Assembly: GCF_024611995.1 (NCBI RefSeq)
Contig: NZ_CP102509.1
Location: 2,356,001-2,420,000 of the forward strand
Length of the DNA stretch: 64,000 nt
Source of the DNA: Streptomyces sp. NBC_00162
Lineage (GTDB): Bacteria; Actinomycetota; Actinomycetes; Streptomycetales; Streptomycetaceae
Reading direction: 5' to 3'
Below are positions 61,426-64,000 of this stretch, piece after piece. Below the pieces are notes generated by a model. That model saw only the letters and a list, made by a program, of their open reading frames with translations, was not told where the DNA came from and did no database searches. Every line of letters begins with the position of its first letter. The first letter of the stretch is position 1. The translations under genes and the position numbers were made by a program.

Positions 61426-61488
61426 CGCTTATCGAAGGATGAGGGATCGGCCGTTGTTCCCGCAGGTCGGGGCGGGTTGGCTGGTCGC

Positions 61489-62694
61489 ATGGCACAGACT
61501 GAGGAAATTGCAGACACCACCGGGGTGTCGGAGCGGTCGGCGACCCGCGGCTGGCTGGGCGTGGCGGCGGTCGCGAGCGCGACGTTCACGGTGGTGACGT
61601 CCGAGATGCTGCCCGTGGGCCTGCTGACGCCCATCGGGGACGCGCTGAAGGTGACCGAGGGCACCGCCGGACTGACCCTGACCATCACCGGCCTGGTCGG
61701 TGCGGTGTCGGCGCCGCTGCTGACACCGCTGTTGGGGCGGTTCGACCGGCGGGCGGTGCTGTGTGCGCTGATGGCGGTCCTGACGGTGGGCAACCTGCTC
61801 GCGGCGTGGACGCCGAACTTCGCGGTGATGGTGGCCGCCCGCGTGCTGGTCGGTATCGGCATGGGCGGTGTCTGGGCGATCGCGGCGGGCCTGGCGGTAC
61901 GTCTGGTGCCGCCGAAGTCGATCGGCTCCGCGACCTCGTTGATCTTCAGCGGTATCGCGGTGGCCTCGGTGCTCGGCGTCCCCGCGGGTACGTACATCGG
62001 TGAACTGGCCGACTGGCGGACGGCGTTCGTCACCGTGGGCGCGCTTGCCCTGGTGGTCCTGGTCGCCCTGGCGGTGCTGCTGCCGCGGCTGCCGGCCGAG
62101 CAGGAGGTGCGGCTCAGCGGTGTGATGCGGCTGTTCGGCGAGGCGCGGGTGCGGACCGGACTGGCCGTGGTGGCGCTGCTGGTCACCGGCCACTTCGCCG
62201 CCTACACGTACGTGCGCCCCGTGCTGGAGGAGGTCTCGGGGGCGAGCGCCGGGATGATCGGCACGCTGCTGCTGGTCTACGGAGTCGCCGGTGTGGCGGG
62301 CAACTTCGCGGCCGGCGCGGGCGCCGGGCGCTCCCCGCGCTCCACCCTGCTGGTGATCAGCGCGGTACTGGCGGCCACGGTGGCGCTGGTACCGGTGCTC
62401 GGCGGCTCCGTCCTGACCGCCGGCGTGCTGCTCGCCGTCTGGGGGCTCTCCTACGGCGGGGTGTCCGTCAGCACCCAGACCTGGCTGCTGGCTGCGGCCC
62501 CCGAGGCGCGCGAGGCCGCGTCCTCCCTGTTCGTCGGCGTCTTCAACGGGGCGATCGCCCTGGGCGCGCTGGCCGGCGGGCTGGCCGCGGACGGCGCCGG
62601 GGTCACCGCGGTGATGTGGCTGGGCGGCGGGCTCGCCGTGGCGGCCCTCGCGGTGACGGCGCTGGGCAAGGCCCCCGCTTCCGGGCGCCTCTGA
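61489..62694 (+). CDS. MFS transporter, drug efflux type
   Basis: A 401-residue transporter with 12 predicted helices, DHA1 type. The loop 2-3 motif reads PLLGRFDRRAVLCALM and helix 4 is MVAARVLVGIGMGGVWAIA; the late helix block is GVFNGAIALGALAGGLAAD. Related proteins export drugs, sugars or nucleosides (family name in many genomes: Cmx/CmrA or AraJ-like). It is divergent from the LysR gene and probably controlled by it. ATG at 61489 is used; an in-frame ATG at 61477 is possible. A perfect 16-bp hairpin lies downstream. Confidence 0.9.
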   Translation: MAQTEEIADTTGVSERSATRGWLGVAAVASATFTVVTSEMLPVGLLTPIGDALKVTEGTAGLTLTITGLVGAVSAPLLTPLLGRFDRRAVLCALMAVLTVGNLLAAWTPNFAVMVAARVLVGIGMGGVWAIAAGLAVRLVPPKSIGSATSLIFSGIAVASVLGVPAGTYIGELADWRTAFVTVGALALVVLVALAVLLPRLPAEQEVRLSGVMRLFGEARVRTGLAVVALLVTGHFAAYTYVRPVLEEVSGASAGMIGTLLLVYGVAGVAGNFAAGAGAGRSPRSTLLVISAVLAATVALVPVLGGSVLTAGVLLAVWGLSYGGVSVSTQTWLLAAAPEAREAASSLFVGVFNGAIALGALAGGLAADGAGVTAVMWLGGGLAVAALAVTALGKAPASGRL

Positions 62695-62797
62695 GACCGG
62701 CCCCGGCGCCCACCCCCGGGCCGCGCCACCCCGATCCCGGGGCCGGCGGGGCCGGGCGCCGGGCCCACGACCGGCCGCCGCGGGACGGTCCGGACGG

Positions 62798-62835
62798 CAC
62801 GGGCGGTACGGGCGGGCCTGCCCGTACCGCCCGTG
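62798..62835. terminator. Bidirectional terminator between convergent MFS and hydrolase genes
   Basis: A perfect 16-bp stem (62798-62813 with 62820-62835) with a 6-nt loop fills the gap just before the hydrolase stop at 62840. Confidence 0.8.
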
Positions 62836-62839
62836 GTGG

Positions 62840-63631
62840 TCATCCGCCGACGGCGGCGAGGAACTCGGTGATGAGCTCGGCCCACTCGGCCGGCCGCTCC
62901 GCGGCGATGGCGTGACCACAGTCCAGCGTCGCCAGCCGGGCTCCCGGAATACCGTCCGCGAGTTCGCGGGAGTGAACGGGCGTGATGAGGAGGTCCCCGA
63001 GGGGTGAGACGACGAGGGCCGGGACCGCGATCCGCGCCAGGTCGGCCCGTACGTCGATGTCGTCGAAGAGGGCGAGCTGCGCGTCGGTGCCCGGCGGCAT
63101 TCCGGCGGAGAACAGCTCGAGCTGTTCCTCGATCTCGTCGTGGGAGCGTTCGTCGAGCCAGCGGGTGCCACCGACCACCAGGGAGAGATAGGAGGCCAGG
63201 ACCCTGCTGTCCCCGCCCGGCGCGCCGAGTGCCCGCCAGGTGTCGATCACCAGCTTGAGGCGTGCGTTCGGACGGGCGAATCCGGCGGAAAGAACAAGAG
63301 CGGTAACCCGCTCCGGATGGCGCACCGCGGCGCGCACCGCGACTGACACACCCATGGAGAATCCAGATATGGCAAAAGAATGTACGCCGGATTGCACGGC
63401 GCTTTCCACAATGTTGTCGGCCAGCTGGTCGAGCGACAGCGGATGGTCCAGGAGCGGATTATTCCCGGAGCCCGGATAATCCGGGCCGATGACGGTTCGA
63501 CGGCCGGCGAGACTTTCGAGGATCGGGCCGTAACTGTCCTCGACGTCACTGCCCGCACCGTGCGCGAGCAGCAGTCCTGGTCCGCTGCCACGCACGGTGA
63601 CGGATTTCTGGGAGGGAAGCAGAGAGGTCAT
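62840..63631 (-). CDS. Alpha/beta hydrolase
   Basis: A 263-residue hydrolase. The oxyanion HG-motif is LLLAHGAGSDVED at about 21-33, the nucleophile elbow GFSMG has S92, a late Asp in SPLGDLLITP, and the His is in TLDCGHAIAAERP. It lacks a signal peptide. ATG 63631 is used; the frame reaches a GTG at 63697, but no good RBS is seen for either. It is divergent from the NRPS gene with about 195 bp between starts and shares the GATCGAGTAGTCC motif region, so it is probably a cluster-linked thioesterase or esterase; that is inference. Confidence 0.85.
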   Translation of the reverse strand: MTSLLPSQKSVTVRGSGPGLLLAHGAGSDVEDSYGPILESLAGRRTVIGPDYPGSGNNPLLDHPLSLDQLADNIVESAVQSGVHSFAISGFSMGVSVAVRAAVRHPERVTALVLSAGFARPNARLKLVIDTWRALGAPGGDSRVLASYLSLVVGGTRWLDERSHDEIEEQLELFSAGMPPGTDAQLALFDDIDVRADLARIAVPALVVSPLGDLLITPVHSRELADGIPGARLATLDCGHAIAAERPAEWAELITEFLAAVGG

Positions 63632-63701
63632 GTCCGAGATGTTAGCGAGGGCTCCGGGAAATACCTGAGGAATATCGCGCGGATCACATATTCCCACGTG
63701 T

Positions 63702-63721
63702 GACTACTTGATCGAGTAGTC
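63702..63721. promoter_or_regulatory. Imperfect palindrome GACTACTTGATCGAGTAGTC upstream of hydrolase and NRPS
   Basis: The arms pair with one mismatch pair around TGATCG, and the right part (63710-63722) repeats the motif found at 61413-61425. A further GAGTAGT occurs at about 63737-63743. The element lies in the divergent hydrolase-NRPS promoter. Confidence 0.55.
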
Positions 63722-63826
63722 CTCTTCCACTCACACGAGTAGTGGTGAACCGGATTGGGGGAAACGTAGGCTCCTGAGCATCGGACGGCACACATTCCGG
63801 CTGTCCGAATTAGCGAAGGAAGGCCG

Positions 63827-64000
63827 ATGCTCGCAACACGCCAGCTCCCTCTGTCCGCCTACCAGCGGGACATTTGGGCTGCCGAGTCCACCGCGCCGGG
63901 TGACCCCCAGTTCAACGTGGTCATTCATGAGCGGTTGGCCGGCGATGTCGACGTGGACAGCTTGAAGGAATCGCTGGAAGGCGCCCTGCGGAACAACGAC
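63827..64000 (+). CDS. Non-ribosomal peptide synthetase, N-terminal condensation domain (3' truncated by window)
   Basis: Only the first 58 codons are present. The start MLATRQLPLSAYQRDIWAAE with FNVVIHERLAGDVDVDSLKE matches the first core (C1, LPLSxxQ-RxW) of an NRPS condensation domain, so the protein begins with a C domain and may accept an acyl or peptidyl starter from elsewhere. ATG 63827 follows GAAGGAAGG. The 130 bp ahead carry three GAGTAGT-type elements. The gene continues beyond the window; product class cannot be told. Confidence 0.85.
   Translation, partial: MLATRQLPLSAYQRDIWAAESTAPGDPQFNVVIHERLAGDVDVDSLKESLEGALRNND

Overview
This is a high-GC, gene-dense actinobacterial chromosome segment. 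Geosmin synthase, a sulfate-assimilation operon of streptomycete type, a DmdR/IdeR-like iron box, frequent GTG starts and a DUF2637 protein together point to Streptomyces or a close relative. I see no rRNA, tRNA, CRISPR, prophage or insertion sequence. Most of the window looks like ordinary chromosome; the right edge enters a biosynthetic cluster, where an NRPS gene begins at 63827 and runs off the end.

Layout. 1-6.1 kb: 3' end of cobN with a strong terminator, an ABC exporter preceded by a possible 20-codon ORF, and geosmin synthase. 6.2-10.1 kb: an Eis-like acetyltransferase, a secreted beta-propeller protein and an XdhC maturation factor. 10.2-17.8 kb: a purine-use block with an NCS2 permease and the three xanthine dehydrogenase subunits on the minus strand, and a divergent PucR regulator. 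18-25.5 kb: a helical-repeat protein, a GntR regulator, FhuF-like ferric reductase behind an iron box, a DUF2637 membrane protein, an RsbW-like kinase, pyruvate dehydrogenase (quinone) and a PP2C-like protein. 25.6-33.4 kb: a 1,255-residue secreted subtilase divergent from a TrmB/LuxR-type regulator, then DUF456, PPOX, RsgA and a small conserved protein. 33.4-42.8 kb: a DUF4097 / response regulator / histidine kinase operon, VOC, AraC, BrkB, an AidB-like acyl-CoA dehydrogenase, a GAF regulator and a GNAT enzyme.

42.9-52.6 kb is the most coherent system. A cysteine-ending leader peptide precedes sulfite reductase, a 59-residue double-CxxC protein, [4Fe-4S] APS reductase, APS kinase, CysD and CysN. 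One or two short ORFs follow, then a sulfonate/taurine-type ABC transporter and a sirohydrochlorin chelatase that would supply siroheme to the sulfite reductase. Most joints are stop/start overlaps, so the block can import organosulfur or reduce sulfate to sulfide and build the required cofactor.

52.6-64 kb: a PanE-like reductase, an aldo/keto reductase, DUF1697, a macrolide-type glycosyltransferase behind a perfect palindrome, a sugar ABC operon, an APH-like kinase, and then LysR / MFS / alpha-beta hydrolase / NRPS. A 13-bp motif occurs in both the LysR-MFS and the hydrolase-NRPS intergenic regions, suggesting shared control. No wholly new system is evident. The best leads are the short ORFs and unexplained operators, and the Cys/Gly/His insert in the xanthine dehydrogenase iron-sulfur subunit.
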